From: Argentina anserina | Taxonomy: Eukaryota > Streptophyta > Magnoliopsida > Rosales > Rosaceae | Length of the DNA stretch: 64,000 bases | Direction: 5' to 3' | Assembly (NCBI RefSeq): GCF_933775445.1 | Contig: NC_065876.1 | Span: 15,748,001-15,812,000, forward strand | Part shown: positions 36,158 through 47,065 of the stretch, one piece after another | Layout of the letters: every line of letters starts with the position of its first letter | Position numbering within the stretch: the stretch's first letter is position 1 | Program-made: the position numbers and the translations under genes | Notes under the pieces: generated by a model | The model's input: the letters and a program-made list of their open reading frames with translations, nothing else | Told to the model about the DNA's origin: nothing | Database searches by the model: none

Positions 36158-36882
36158 CTTTTTCGCATGGCAATGTTCCACTTCCACCCTTCTACTACAA
36201 TCGAGATTCTCATCACTTGATTGAAACCCATGCTTTATTGAATTTTGCCTATCAGTTGAGGAAATCCATGCTTATTAATGTTCTAAATTAGTGAGAGTTG
36301 TGGCATAACCAGGAATCATACTTAGGAGGGTCAAATTTTATTTTGAAGAAACCAAAATCATTTCCACGTAATTATTCTTGAGAATGAGATGATAATAAGA
36401 AAAAAAAAACAATAACACTAGCTTTCGTTAAGAACATTATTGTATAAGAGACCATCAAATGATCTTACGGAAAGTCTATAATGTAAATATCAAAACTAAT
36501 GTTTTGTTTTCATTTAGCTTAAATAACATTTTAAATAATATATTAAAAGGTACGAAACCTTCAAAAGATTTGTATTGATTGGATTAGACATTTTAGTGGT
36601 ATAAATTCATATTTCATTTCATTAATGTCATAAATATTTAGATCTAATTGAGTATTTTTCAAAACTCATAAGGGACAATTTATATATCATTCCATTAATA
36701 TTCAAATTGAATTGAAGTCATATTAAACATTTTAGAAATTGAGATGGGTCAATTGCCCCTTGTCGCCCTTGGCTGGCTACGCCCATGACTGAGAGTGATG
36801 AAAACTTAATTAATTTGTTATAACCATTACTCCGTCATCAGGTTATGCAATGTGATACACGTACATAAGCAGGGAAAAGTCA
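36158..36882. other. Intergenic between the hAT relic and a solo LTR
   Basis: AT-rich, no gene recognised. A phrase at 36,300-36,420 and 36,730-36,790 (for example 'CAATTGCCCCTTGTCGCCCTTGG') resembles decayed repeat DNA but has no definable borders. Confidence 0.5.
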
Positions 36883-37295
36883 CAAGTTGTCACAATCCTA
36901 AAAATTTGAATTTGAAATCATGAAATTCTAAAACAATTTCAAATATATTGAAATCATCTTATAATAACAGTGTATCGAAACTGAGTCCACAACACGACTC
37001 AGTCGACTTGAATAATACATAACCAGTTTATACCTCAGTATTATAACAAATGGAAATGTAAAATTCACTCAATCCTCACCGCAAGCAGAAGAAAGAAATC
37101 TTCAGAGTAAGCCATCCGAATATGTTAATCCCCACCTATAGAACTATCCCTTATACCGTCGAATTAGTACACCGGGATTGTAAACACAAACCCGGTAAGC
37201 TTTTCAGTTTGTATGAGTAAACCAACAATATAACATACATCGCATAAAAAGGAAATATGACAGATAACATTTAAAGACAAACGTACTCATGTGAC

Positions 37296-37620
37296 ACTGG
37301 GCAACCCATCTGTTACTAAATATCATTTAAAAACATGTGTACTCATGAGACCCAGGCAACCCATCTGTTACCCCTCATGCAATACACCGACAGACACTAG
37401 GCAACCCATCTGGTTACCCAAAATCATTTAAAACATGGGTACTCATGAGACCCAGGTACCCATCTGTTACCCCACATGCAGTACACCGACAGACACTGGG
37501 CAACTCATATGATACCCAATATCACTTAAAACATGAATACTCATGAGACCCAGGCAACCCATCTATTACCCCTCATGCAGTACACCGGCAGACACTGGGC
37601 AACCATCTGTTACCCAATAT
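37296..37620. repeat. ~99-bp tandem repeat inside solo LTR copy 1, about 3.2 units
   Basis: Units start near 37,296, 37,396, 37,493 and 37,592, each with ACTGGGCAACCCATCTG, a 'CATTTAAAACATG' core, 'GTACTCATGAGACCCAGG' and 'CAGTACACCGACAGAC'. Related blocks occur in both other family A copies. Confidence 0.85.
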
Positions 37621-37644
37621 CACTCAATATTAAAACCACATACA

Positions 37645-37822
37645 AATATATATCAATCCATGCATGATATATATGCACACCACAAACAACACGTACAATA
37701 TATATCAATCCACGCATGATATATATGCACACCACAACAATACGTACAATATATATCAATCCACGCATGATATATATGCACACCACAACAACACGTACAA
37801 TATATATCAATCTACGCATGAT
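37645..37822. repeat. 52-bp tandem repeat, about 3.5 units
   Basis: Repeated ATATATATCAATCCACGCAT / GATATATATGCACACCACAA / CAACACGTACA, with one or two differences per unit. The short open frames here (YNIYQSTHDIYAHHN repeats) are a by-product of a period near 52 and are not genes. Confidence 0.9.
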
Positions 37823-38444
37823 ATTATACTACAACCAAGTGAATCTTGCACAACAATATTTATATAGTCACCCAAATAATCCATTATACCGGAAGGTACG
37901 TTATCTCCCTTCCGGTCTCATCCGCCACAATTAATCAAGAACATTACCATCTCATAATTTAAATAGAAACTGTAACATTATATAATACAACAACACATAT
38001 ATATGTATCGTATTTTCCATTTTCGTACACATACACAACCCACTATATTATATAATGTCTTAGTTCACTCTTTTTAATAATTCAAACATATAAGTCATCG
38101 GCAAAGATAGACTTGTCATAGTAAGATTTACTCACATTCACTATAGTCCATAATCACTAAAACCTTTCAAAATCATTTATTAAAATAGCGTTTCACTTAC
38201 CCATTAACCGTAGATGATCAAGTTCATGTAATTTAAAGCAAAACATATTTTTAGAACAATTTTTATAAGCTAGTGATGCAATGACTATGTTAACAACTCA
38301 AACTAAATTCAATAATTATAACACTACTTCGATCATGATGATCATTGTGAGGTTTACTAAACTTATTTCATGCGTGAAACTTCCACGACACCGAGAGCGA
38401 TTTACTCACTCTTTTCGTCGGTCACCTAATAGCATGATAAAGTG

Positions 38445-38700
38445 TTTAGAAAACGATACGTAAAATATCAGGTGACGATTTATTACAGCTAAACATTGTT
38501 TTTGCAAAACACTGTTCATGATACACTGTTCATAAAGCACCATTCCGGTGACCACCGATGATCACCAAAATTTAGAAAACGATACGTAAAATATCAGGTG
38601 ACGATTTATTACAGCTAAACATTGTTTTTGCAAAACACTGTTCATGAAACACTGTTCATAAAGCACCATTCCGGTGACCACCGATGATCACCAAAATTTA
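38445..38700. repeat. 126-bp tandem duplication
   Basis: Two adjacent copies beginning TTTAGAAAACGATACG (38,445 and 38,571) differ by only one or two bases, so this duplication is recent relative to the LTR. Confidence 0.92.
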
Positions 38701-39447
38701 CCACTATAATCTAAACAACATTTCTAACAACTTTCTAGTTGACACCAAAGTCTAAATCGAAGCCTAAACAGTCCAATCGACGAAGAACATAAAATCGGCA
38801 CTATTCACATACCCTAGAAAAAGAAATCGTCGATTCTCCTTATATTGATATACATCCTACAAGCTTCAAAATATAAGAAGAATCACCTTGATTGGTTGTT
38901 AGAGGAGGGAGTTCAACTCAATTCTTCAAACGGAACAGCTGTATTGTTTCTTCATTTCTGGACTTCAAACAGCTCGAATCTCTGCCAAACACCAACCCAG
39001 ATCGGTAGGGGACGAAGAGACAGTTTCAACGCCACCGGTCTCACTCAATTCCGTCACCGGACGACGGAGATATGGCCGGAGAAATATTCAGCAACAAAGA
39101 GGGGAAAATCGCGTGAACAGTACCCAAGCTTGGTTGAATAGTAACCGAGCTGATTTTGAGAAAAAAAAACTGATTTTCTGATTTTTAATCTCATCTCTTT
39201 CCTCTTATACTCTTTCCAAAAATCGAAAACTAAATTTCCGTTGCTAACAACTTTCACAGACGACATCCGATTAAAACATATCGCACGTCTATGAAATCGT
39301 ATTGACCACTCACGGTAACGTTTCTGGTATAAATCGTTCGAACACTTTCGTTTTCTCCCTCGTAGTATATAATCAGATCACCACCAATTTAAATATCTTC
39401 GAACAATAATTAAAAAATAATTATAAATTTCTGAACATTACACAAGT

Positions 39448-42444
39448 CCATACGAGACCGAGCGAGAGTACTTTACAAATACAAAACAAAAATATGTATC
39501 AATAAGCCTCTAAAGCACTTCTGTCACTCCGTACGTATTTATGTAGAGTAGAGTATATAATTATAGACAAGTCATTAAAATAGCATAATAAATGGAACAA
39601 GATCGAAGACCACTGTACAATTTTGACGAAAAATGTCTGAGACTTTTGAGTTGTGACTCATCTGGTCCAAGGTGGATTCCTCCGATCTCTACAATAAAAC
39701 AGTACGTATTAGGTCATCTCTAGGACCGATTATGGCTAAATGGCCACAGACCATATCAAGACCTTGATTCTTTCCTCAAGAGTATATTCATTTACTCATG
39801 ACTCTATCAATTAACACTTTCACTTACAAACTTTCAATACGAAGATAGTCAGGTTAATTAATTAGAGAGCAATACTGTGAAGCTAGACCTTAAGGCTAGC
39901 TCATGAGTGTTTTCACTAGAATTATTGGTATCTTCAAGTTTGCGTTCATAAATCTGACTTGTATCTCCATCAATGGGGTTCCCTAGCTCGTGGATTAATT
40001 TTCACAAGCTCCTAGAGGAATCACAGAGTATATGATCCCTTCATTCCTTATTAAGCCTTCATATATTAAAGATCGTAACATGCTTAGGTGCAATATAGAG
40101 GATCGCTAATTTGGTTTATAATTAATCATCTCTTCGATCTCCGGCGAATTCGATCGATTCATATTTTAGCTAATTAAGTGCGTAAACGAGATTACAGATT
40201 TTAATTTGTATATATGCATATAACAAATTCAATCTTCTTAACCTACGGTACTCTAAATTACGTGCAGAATTGTATATGAAGTCAACAGCATTCATGTTAA
40301 TTACTTGATTAGTCTAGGAAAATTGTTCGTGTTCAGCTCTGAAGTTTTGATCAGAGATAATTTGATAACCTTTAATTACATGAGATTTGGAAGTTTTGGA
40401 AGTCATAAATCTCTGTAAACAAAAACATAAAACGACATTGATGAAGGAGGGGTGAGTACGTAGAGAGAAATACAAGGTGGGGTTTTTGATCAGATATACT
40501 TGCTCCTTCTTCGTTATGAAATAAATTGGTGGTGGGGGTGGGGGACGAAGAGTGATGATGGAGCGGCGGAGGTGGGCCGAACCGGCCAAGACAGTATTGA
40601 ATTCCGCCGGCGCTGCATGTGCAGGTGGCAGTGTTCATGGAGATCAGAGGCCATTTAATTTCGTCATGAGCCTCTTTTGTCATTACTGTTTTTGTTTTTA
40701 TAACGAAGCAAGTAGACGCCCTCCCCTCTCAACTCTGGGGGGCTCTGGCCTTCTGCAGAAGTCTGTACACCTTTGTTCATTTACGCAAGTAAAAAGATTA
40801 AAACAAGGCAACGGCCACTTAGCTTACATGAGTCTCCCTGATGTCATGCATGATCACTTAATTTACCTCGAGCTCTTTGCTATGGGATTTGTTGTTGTTA
40901 ACCTTCTGCCTAAATTGGCTCCAACTTCAAGCAAAACCAAAGAAAAAAAAAAGAATTCACTTAAATTGTTTTGGACTTTTGGTTCTAGCTAGCTGAGTTA
41001 TAAACAGGAACAGTATTAGATTCCATAAAGATCTCAAGGAACCTTTCACAAATTTTCTTTTTAGTTTATTACATGTTTATATCGAGAATACGTCTCTTTC
41101 ATCTATTCTTCCATATATAGTTGATAGTTCCATGACTTCCAATCTTCCATCCTTCAAAATTTGATAGTTGAAACATTTAAGTACTGTAATCTAGCTACGT
41201 AATACTCGATCTAAACTACTATCAAGTAGACAAGCTACTAGCTAATTCATCACTTAATTTAGTGCAACATACATTTGACTTATTTTAGTGAATATACGTA
41301 CACCATGGCACATGAGTCTCGATCAAGACAATTTTTTTGCAACCTCATCGATATATAATCAGATGCGTCTCATTTAACTGACGTAATTAAGAGCCTCAAT
41401 GAAGTTCCAGATATCAGGTCATTTGCGATCGAGTGAAGAGAGTTGTTGTCCTAAATTGTGACAGCAGCCGATGAGAGGGAAAGATGGAAGTTCTGAAGAG
41501 GTAGCGAAGGACGTGGATGTAAGCTTGTACCAGCCAAATGTTTGTTAGTTCTTGTCAAAATTAATGACAGTCTTCTAGTAAGCCCTGAAATAGCACTAGC
41601 TGCTAGGTCAGTGTTTGGAATTTAAGATAAGTACGTACTTTTACAGGGGGAGTTATATGATTTGAGCATAGTCCCCCAATTGGCATCAATCAAATAAAAA
41701 ATAGAATTTGACCATAGTCCCCCAAGTAGTTTTTATTTTTCTTCAATCTCACTTCAATCATTAACAACTAATAGTTAATAATGAGTTGGTACCCAGTAAG
41801 GTATTGGACTAGATTTACCATAGCTATCCTGGTTAAACTAATTTTGTCCCAAAGTATGCTCTAATCAGCTTCTGGCTAAATTACCTAGGCATACGATACA
41901 AGAATGCCTACAGGTTGCTTGGTTTGCCCCCTCCCTGATATCATTGATTACTTGGACAGAAAATAATTGTACAAAACCCTGGCCTCGTCAACACTGTACT
42001 AATACTACTATGTACGTACATTCGCAGATCGTACTCCTTAATTTATAGATGTACGTACCTGTATCAATAATTGAATTATTCAATATGCATTTGCAGGTAT
42101 TTGTTACTCGGTGGAGATCGAAGAGCATGCATGCATGGTCTGCATGATTTTAGTTATGAATCTCCACAGTTCTTATATATGAGCCCAGCAGCAGCAGCAG
42201 CAGCACCGCCTCCACTCTGAAACAGAAGCTTCGTATCATATATATTCACGGACAGAATACTCCAGTTCAATCAATACATGCATCTGCATGCATATTATTT
42301 TCACACAAGCTCGCACACACATGCATATATATCATCATATAGATAAATGCTTGTAATATCTCAGTAAAGTCGTATAGAGTTAGAGAAGTGATGAGAAGCA
42401 ACAAGGTAGAGACCCAGGGACGTACTTAGTAATGAAGGTGTAGA

Positions 42445-42454
<10 letters not shown>
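39448..42454. other. Intergenic, no recognised gene
   Basis: About 3 kb without an identified gene. At 40,372-40,690 both strands carry open frames; the minus-strand one is Pro/His-rich (GPPPPLHHHSSSPTPT) and starts MTKEAHDEIKWPL, with a second Met before NTATCTCSAGG. I cannot assign it to a family. A short AGC repeat lies near 42,187-42,206. Confidence 0.45.

Positions 42455-42496
<42 letters not shown>
42455..42496. repeat. (TA)n microsatellite, left flank of MITE copy 1
   Basis: About twenty TA units running directly into the MITE terminus; the TA run resumes on the other side at 42,895-42,916. Confidence 0.95.
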
Positions 42497-42499
<3 letters not shown>

Positions 42500-42894
42500 C
42501 CTATCTAGAGTGAAGGTTCACTCTGAAGTTTCAGAGTGAAGTTCCAATTTTGGCACACTTTTCGGTCAAATTTTTTCACCATAAGTGATTCAATATTTAG
42601 ATATGTTATTCAAGATCATCTCTATAAAGTTTCATCCAATTTGACAATGATTTGAGCTTTCAAAATTGAGATTTACACGAACGGTTCACGTTGAACAGTT
42701 TTAATTCATTCATTGATTTAATATAATTTCAATATCTTAACGATGTCCGAATTAGATGAAATTTTATAGAGATGATCTTGAATAGCATACCTAAATATTG
42801 AATCGCTTATGGTGAAAAAATTTGACCGAAAAGTGTGCCAAAATTGGAACTTCACTCTGAAACTTCAGAGTGAACCTTCACTCTGGATAGGGAC
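42497..42894. mobile_element. Long-TIR MITE copy 1 (398 bp), inserted in a TA microsatellite
   Basis: The ends GTCCCTATCTAGAGTGAAGG and (minus strand) GTCCCTATCCAGAGTGAAGG start inverted repeats about 165 bp long with a short unique centre, so the element can fold into a long hairpin. Each arm begins with small palindromes, AGAGTGAAGGTTCACTCT and ACTCTGAAGTTTCAGAGT. (TA)n flanks both sides with no other target sequence. It codes for nothing. A second copy of identical length lies at 46,176. Confidence 0.88.
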
Positions 42895-42916
42895 TATATA
42901 TATATATATATATATA

Positions 42917-43360
42917 AAAAAGGTGTAAGAAGGGTCGGACGGTAGGTAGCTAATTCTGTGTCTCAGTTAAGTTTGATGAAATACTGTTGTATATTGTAGC
43001 TAGATAGTACAGATCGATGGATCGACTATTAATGAATGGATGTAGCAGCAGGTGAGCGTCGGAAATCAGGGACGGACCTGCACTGACAGGAACCACCGTC
43101 CTAGCTACTCGATCAGTACGTTGATGGTTATTCTGCAAAGCAAACTTGCAAACTTTGTCAGTGTCACACGAACTATTCCTTTATCATCACTGCTAGCTAT
43201 ATTTATCTATATGTTTACTCAAACCTCTCAGATTTATACACGATAGGATTTTTGTATCTGGGTGTTGTAGGGAATTGTAGCTATATATGGACATCAAATA
43301 GGCTTATATATCAAGTAGAGGAGTTTGATATACGGGTATATGTATATATATAAGAGAATT
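42917..43360. other. Intergenic between two MITEs
   Basis: Nothing recognised. 'AATCAGGGACGGACCTGCACT' near 43,065 may be a decayed transposon end similar to that at 29,244. Confidence 0.4.
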
Positions 43361-43686
43361 TTCAGGTGCAGACGTATGTACCATACAGACCGAAAGATTC
43401 GGCGTTTCCGGTGACGGCAGGCTGCAACGGTGGAGCGAACCACGACAGCCACACTCCCCACCTCTCGGAGGTCTGTGCCAGTCGGAGCTCTATTAGCGAC
43501 CCACAGCGGCCAGTCGCCGGAATCTGCCCAGAAAAACTTGATTTTTACAGTTTCCGGCCACCGTAGGTCGCCGAGGGAGCTCTGACCAGCATAGATGGGA
43601 TCACCGGGAGGTGTGTAGTGCAGCTGTGCTGGTCTGCCACACCGTTGCGGCTTGCCGTCGCTGGAATCGGGACGTCCGCACCTGAA
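43361..43686. mobile_element. GC-rich MITE candidate, 326 bp
   Basis: Inverted ends TTCAGGTGCAGACGT and (minus strand) TTCAGGTGCGGACGT differ at one base in 15. The interior is much richer in G+C than its surroundings, with no gene-like frame of known type. No clear target duplication was found, so the superfamily is open (a Mutator-like origin is possible). Confidence 0.6.
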
Positions 43687-44462
43687 GAGCCATATATATA
43701 TTTATATATATTGTAAGGAGCTAGTCTATGAGAGAGTCAATATTCTATATTTTTGCTACACCAACCCCCGGAGGAAATCACGAAGAGAGCTGGCAGTTCG
43801 CGCTGGTGGATCACAGTGGCAGGTTTAGGATTCATGATCCAGGGAGACTTGAATTTTCTTTTCAGGTTTGAATAGCAAAAATTAGCGAATATCAAATATT
43901 TAACTATAGTATATTGGATACATACATTATTGATGTGAAAATAGAAATTCATTATATATTACTATCAATTTGATCTATTACCAAACAAGAAATTTTTATG
44001 GACTAAGCGAATCAATGTTAAAAGAAGAAATTTTCTTTTATACTAAATAACAAGATAAACAAACTATAAAGATATCCCACCTACTAAGAATATTACATGG
44101 AACATAAAGAAATTGATAAAGAAAATTAAAATATATAAATAAATGTAGCAGAAATCAAAGAAAATATGAGTAAAAATCTATCAAAGGTTTGCAATTTTGC
44201 ATGAAGTGGGAATTGAACTTGGGTGGGGCTTGGTAATGGCCAAAAACACTAAACCAAGCCTGTAAGTCTTCCACTTTGATAAATTTTACACCAGCTAACT
44301 TATTTATCAGCAAAATCTTAAGTGGATTAAGTACATAGTTTCATGCTTGGGCGGTGGATCAGGGAAAACGAGGGGCCGTTTCATAGGCCATCTCCAACCC
44401 ATGCTCCATTATGCCACAATTCTCACATTGTGACACACTTGGTCTCCAACCCAAGGACTAAT
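43687..44462. other. Intergenic, nothing recognised
   Basis: AT-rich. A stretch at 44,205-44,280 (GGGAATTGAACTTGGG onward) faintly resembles a tRNA T-arm but no cloverleaf can be formed. Confidence 0.5.
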
Positions 44463-44657
44463 GAAGAGAAACACACCATCAATAAACCTATCCCTTGCCC
44501 AAGATCTAAAGAACAATAGAAGAAAAATAAAACCAAAACAAGAGATGATGGCTGAATGAAAACTTCACTACTCAAAGAAACAAAATTGATACAGGGAACA
44601 ACAACAACACCAGTTTAGTTCACTCTCTCTCTCAAGACCAGATTAAATACATTTATG
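44463..44657 (-). mobile_element. Partial copia LTR, same family as 57,542-57,907
   Basis: About 195 bp beginning TGAAGAGAAACACACC aligns with the LTR at 57,542-57,740 ('CCCAAGATCTAAAGAACAATAG', 'GAAAACTTCACTACTCAAA', 'TAAATACATTTA'). The match stops abruptly at 44,657, where an unrelated sequence starting GGGGGTGTATTCAATTTAG begins. It may be the 3' LTR end of the same minus-strand element. Confidence 0.7.
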
Positions 44658-45385
44658 GGGGTGTATTCAATTTAGATTTTAAGGGATTCTCGCTGACTTG
44701 TAATAATCCATGGACTTCACTAATCTCATGGACTGTTATGATTCCATACGAAGTCTAGTAGATTTTAACATATTTTATTAGATTGATTTTAACATATTTT
44801 ATAAGTCTATACATTAAAAATTACAGTTTAATCTCAAGTCTTAACCCAATTTCTCACACTTCCTCTCCTCCTCACCACTTGGGTAATCTCAAGACCTTTC
44901 GAATTTGACAGGTCAGTTAATGGAAAAACCCCTGCAACAGAACCCCTACAACATGGCCATCTTCCTTTGAGTTAAGGTTAGATTATTGTATTTCTTCATT
45001 CCACTGTCTGAGCAAAAGGATGGAGTCAAAAGTCATTAAAACCATTGAGAAGAAATTTTGAGTAGAAATTTATGTCAATCAAACGAGGATTAGTTTCGAT
45101 ATGTCAATTGAGAAAACCATTAAAATCTCATATACAAGAAGTGCTGGATGGCATTTTCACTGTGCCAATTACAATTTCATAGATGAAAACCAAACTACTT
45201 GGTAGTTTATAAGTTATCAAGTAAATAAACTAACAGTAAAGCTGAGTTCATCATAAATAATAAAACACGCCGAAGTTTTGTTTTCCCAAACACCATCCAC
45301 TTTCAATTAATCCACATCCATTTCTTCCAATGTTGCTCTTGCCACTGCCTTTGCTTCCAATGCTTCTCAATATGAAATACACGAC
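44658..45385. other. Unassigned repeat-like sequence
   Basis: Starts GGGGGTGTATTCAATTTAG exactly where the copia LTR homology breaks, which suggests an inserted DNA element, but no matching right terminus was found. No gene recognised up to the solo LTR at 45,386. Confidence 0.4.
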
Positions 45386-46570
45386 GGTAACATTCCGATT
45401 TTTCAAATTGGACTTATTTTTATTTTTAGAAATATAAATTAGGAGTCACCACAAGTTCGTAATATTTTTTGGATAATTTTTCGAACTCCTGATCTATTTT
45501 TAATGATTTTATAAAGATATGATTAAAATTTAATAAGACGATAATGTGCTAAGCTCAAATTTGACCACATGGCGACAAATGTGAAGTGCTCAACTGGCCC
45601 ATGTGGGCAGCTGACATCATTTTCAGATTAATCATCAGCCACTTGTCAAGTCGTGGTGTGTATTTACTAAGTTGTTTAGAGTGTGACCTGTGTCACCAAG
45701 CAAACTAATGGTTGAGTGACATGTAGCGACTTCCAACTCCATATATAGGAGATCAAATCCTCCATTTCAGCCGCACCATTTCTTTTCATTTTCTTTGATT
45801 TCATATTTTATATTATTTTATTAGTTTTTGCGATGAAATTTTGACGTATTTTAGCTTTTGATCTGTAATTCTGATTCTCGATTTGTGAGTGACTATGGGT
45901 TCGTATTAACGTCCTCTTTATATATTAGAAGTTTGGGTTAGATCCAATGGTGAATTCTAGAAGACTCGGTTTGGAATTTTGTTTACATTCGGTACATGGG
46001 TGGCGTGTCGAGGTGAGTGGTTTTTATAATGTGTTTTAAATATTCTTATCTGCTTTTAAGTTAGTTGAAAAACATGTTTTAGATCTATTTTGAAATATCT
46101 CTCTATTTTTAAGTGAAACATGTCTATTTGCGAAAATATGTGGAGTTTATATATATATATATATATATATATACAGTCCCTATCCAGAGTGAAGCTTCAC
46201 TCTGAAATTTCAGAGTGAAGTTCTAATTTTGGCACTCTTTTCGGTCAAATTTTTTCAACATAAGCGATTCAATATTTAGGTATGCCATTCAAGATCATCT
46301 ATACAAAATTTCATCCAGTTTGACAATGATTTGAGCTTTCAAAATTGAGATTTACACGAACGGTTCACGTTGAACAATTTTAATTCATTCATTGATTTAA
46401 TCTAATTTCAATACCTTAACGAAGTCCGAATTAGATGAAATTTGGTATAGATGATCTTGAATAGCATACCTAAATATTGAATCGATTATGCTGAAAAAAT
46501 TTGACCGAAAAGTGTGCCAAAATTGGAACTTCACTCTGAAATTTCAGAGTGAAGCTTCACTCTGGATAAG

Positions 46571-46604
<34 letters not shown>

Positions 46605-47065
46605 TGTGTTGGACCTATTGGTTGATAAATCACGGAACATGTGAATTGCTTAATTGATTATGCCAAAGTAAGGATGTGACATACAAAAGTATAGGCTGTG
46701 AGCATTCGGTGCCCATGAGATACTAAATTGAAGAATATCCAAAAGGAGGATGCTATATGATAAATTGTTGTGATCGATGTATATACAATATATATTATTT
46801 TATAGCATGTGTAAAATGATATTGATTCACTAACATATTACATGATTTACTAACTGAGCGCGTGGTTTTACTCACCGACCCATTTTTATACTTTTTTGCA
46901 GAGAAGTTTAGATTTTACCGAGCCGGGGTTGGACGAGTCTAGAAAGAAGAGTCTACAAGCAAGTTTTTTATTTTTATTTACATTTACTTTGTAACATTTA
47001 ACTCATGCATCGGAACTGGTGTCCGGTGCGGTAAAAGCCACTGATCTCGGGACCGGGGCATGACA
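45386..47065 (+). mobile_element. Solo LTR, family B (1,680 bp), carrying a nested MITE
   Basis: Starts GGTAACATTCCGATTTTTC (first base probably mutated from T) and ends GACCGGGGCATGACA. Flanks ACGAC (45,381-45,385) and ACGTC (47,066-47,070) agree at four of five positions, as an aged target duplication. A TATA-like CCATATATAGG lies near 45,739. The layout is that of the common plant LTRs that open with a '...CCCCGATTTTTC' phrase and close with 'GGGGCGTGACA'. The MITE and its TA tract at 46,148-46,602 interrupt it. No internal retroelement domain adjoins. Confidence 0.65.
46176..46573. mobile_element. Long-TIR MITE copy 2 (398 bp), inserted in a TA microsatellite
   Basis: Same length, ends and folding as copy 1 at 42,497, at roughly 90-95% identity by eye. 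TA runs lie on both sides (46,148-46,173 and 46,574-46,602), interrupted on the left by CA next to the terminus. It sits inside the family B solo LTR and so is younger than that LTR. Confidence 0.88.

Larger units (their letters stand above)
36888..39442 (-). mobile_element. Solo LTR, family A copy 1 (2,555 bp)
   Basis: Begins TGTCACAATCC and ends GAACATTACA (TG...CA), with perfect 5-bp duplications CAAGT at 36,883-36,887 and 39,443-39,447. It aligns along its length with the copies at 51,521 and 58,064: an opening 'ATCCTAAAA', the block 'CACCGGGATTGTAAACACAAACCCGGTAAGC' family (37,171-37,200), repeats of 'CAACCCATCTGTTACC', and the terminal third. The transcription sense is minus: on that strand a TATA-like AGTATAAGAGG lies near 39,207. 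No internal retrotransposon domain adjoins it, so it is a solo LTR left by recombination. It has internal tandem repeats. Confidence 0.88.

Noticed and set aside
37610..37934. Repetitive frames on both strands (YNIYQSTHDIYAHHN-type)
   Set aside because: They arise from the 52-bp tandem repeat inside a solo LTR and have no independent support.
44200..44285. Possible decayed tRNA at GGGAATTGAACTTGGG
   Set aside because: No acceptor stem or anticodon arm can be paired.
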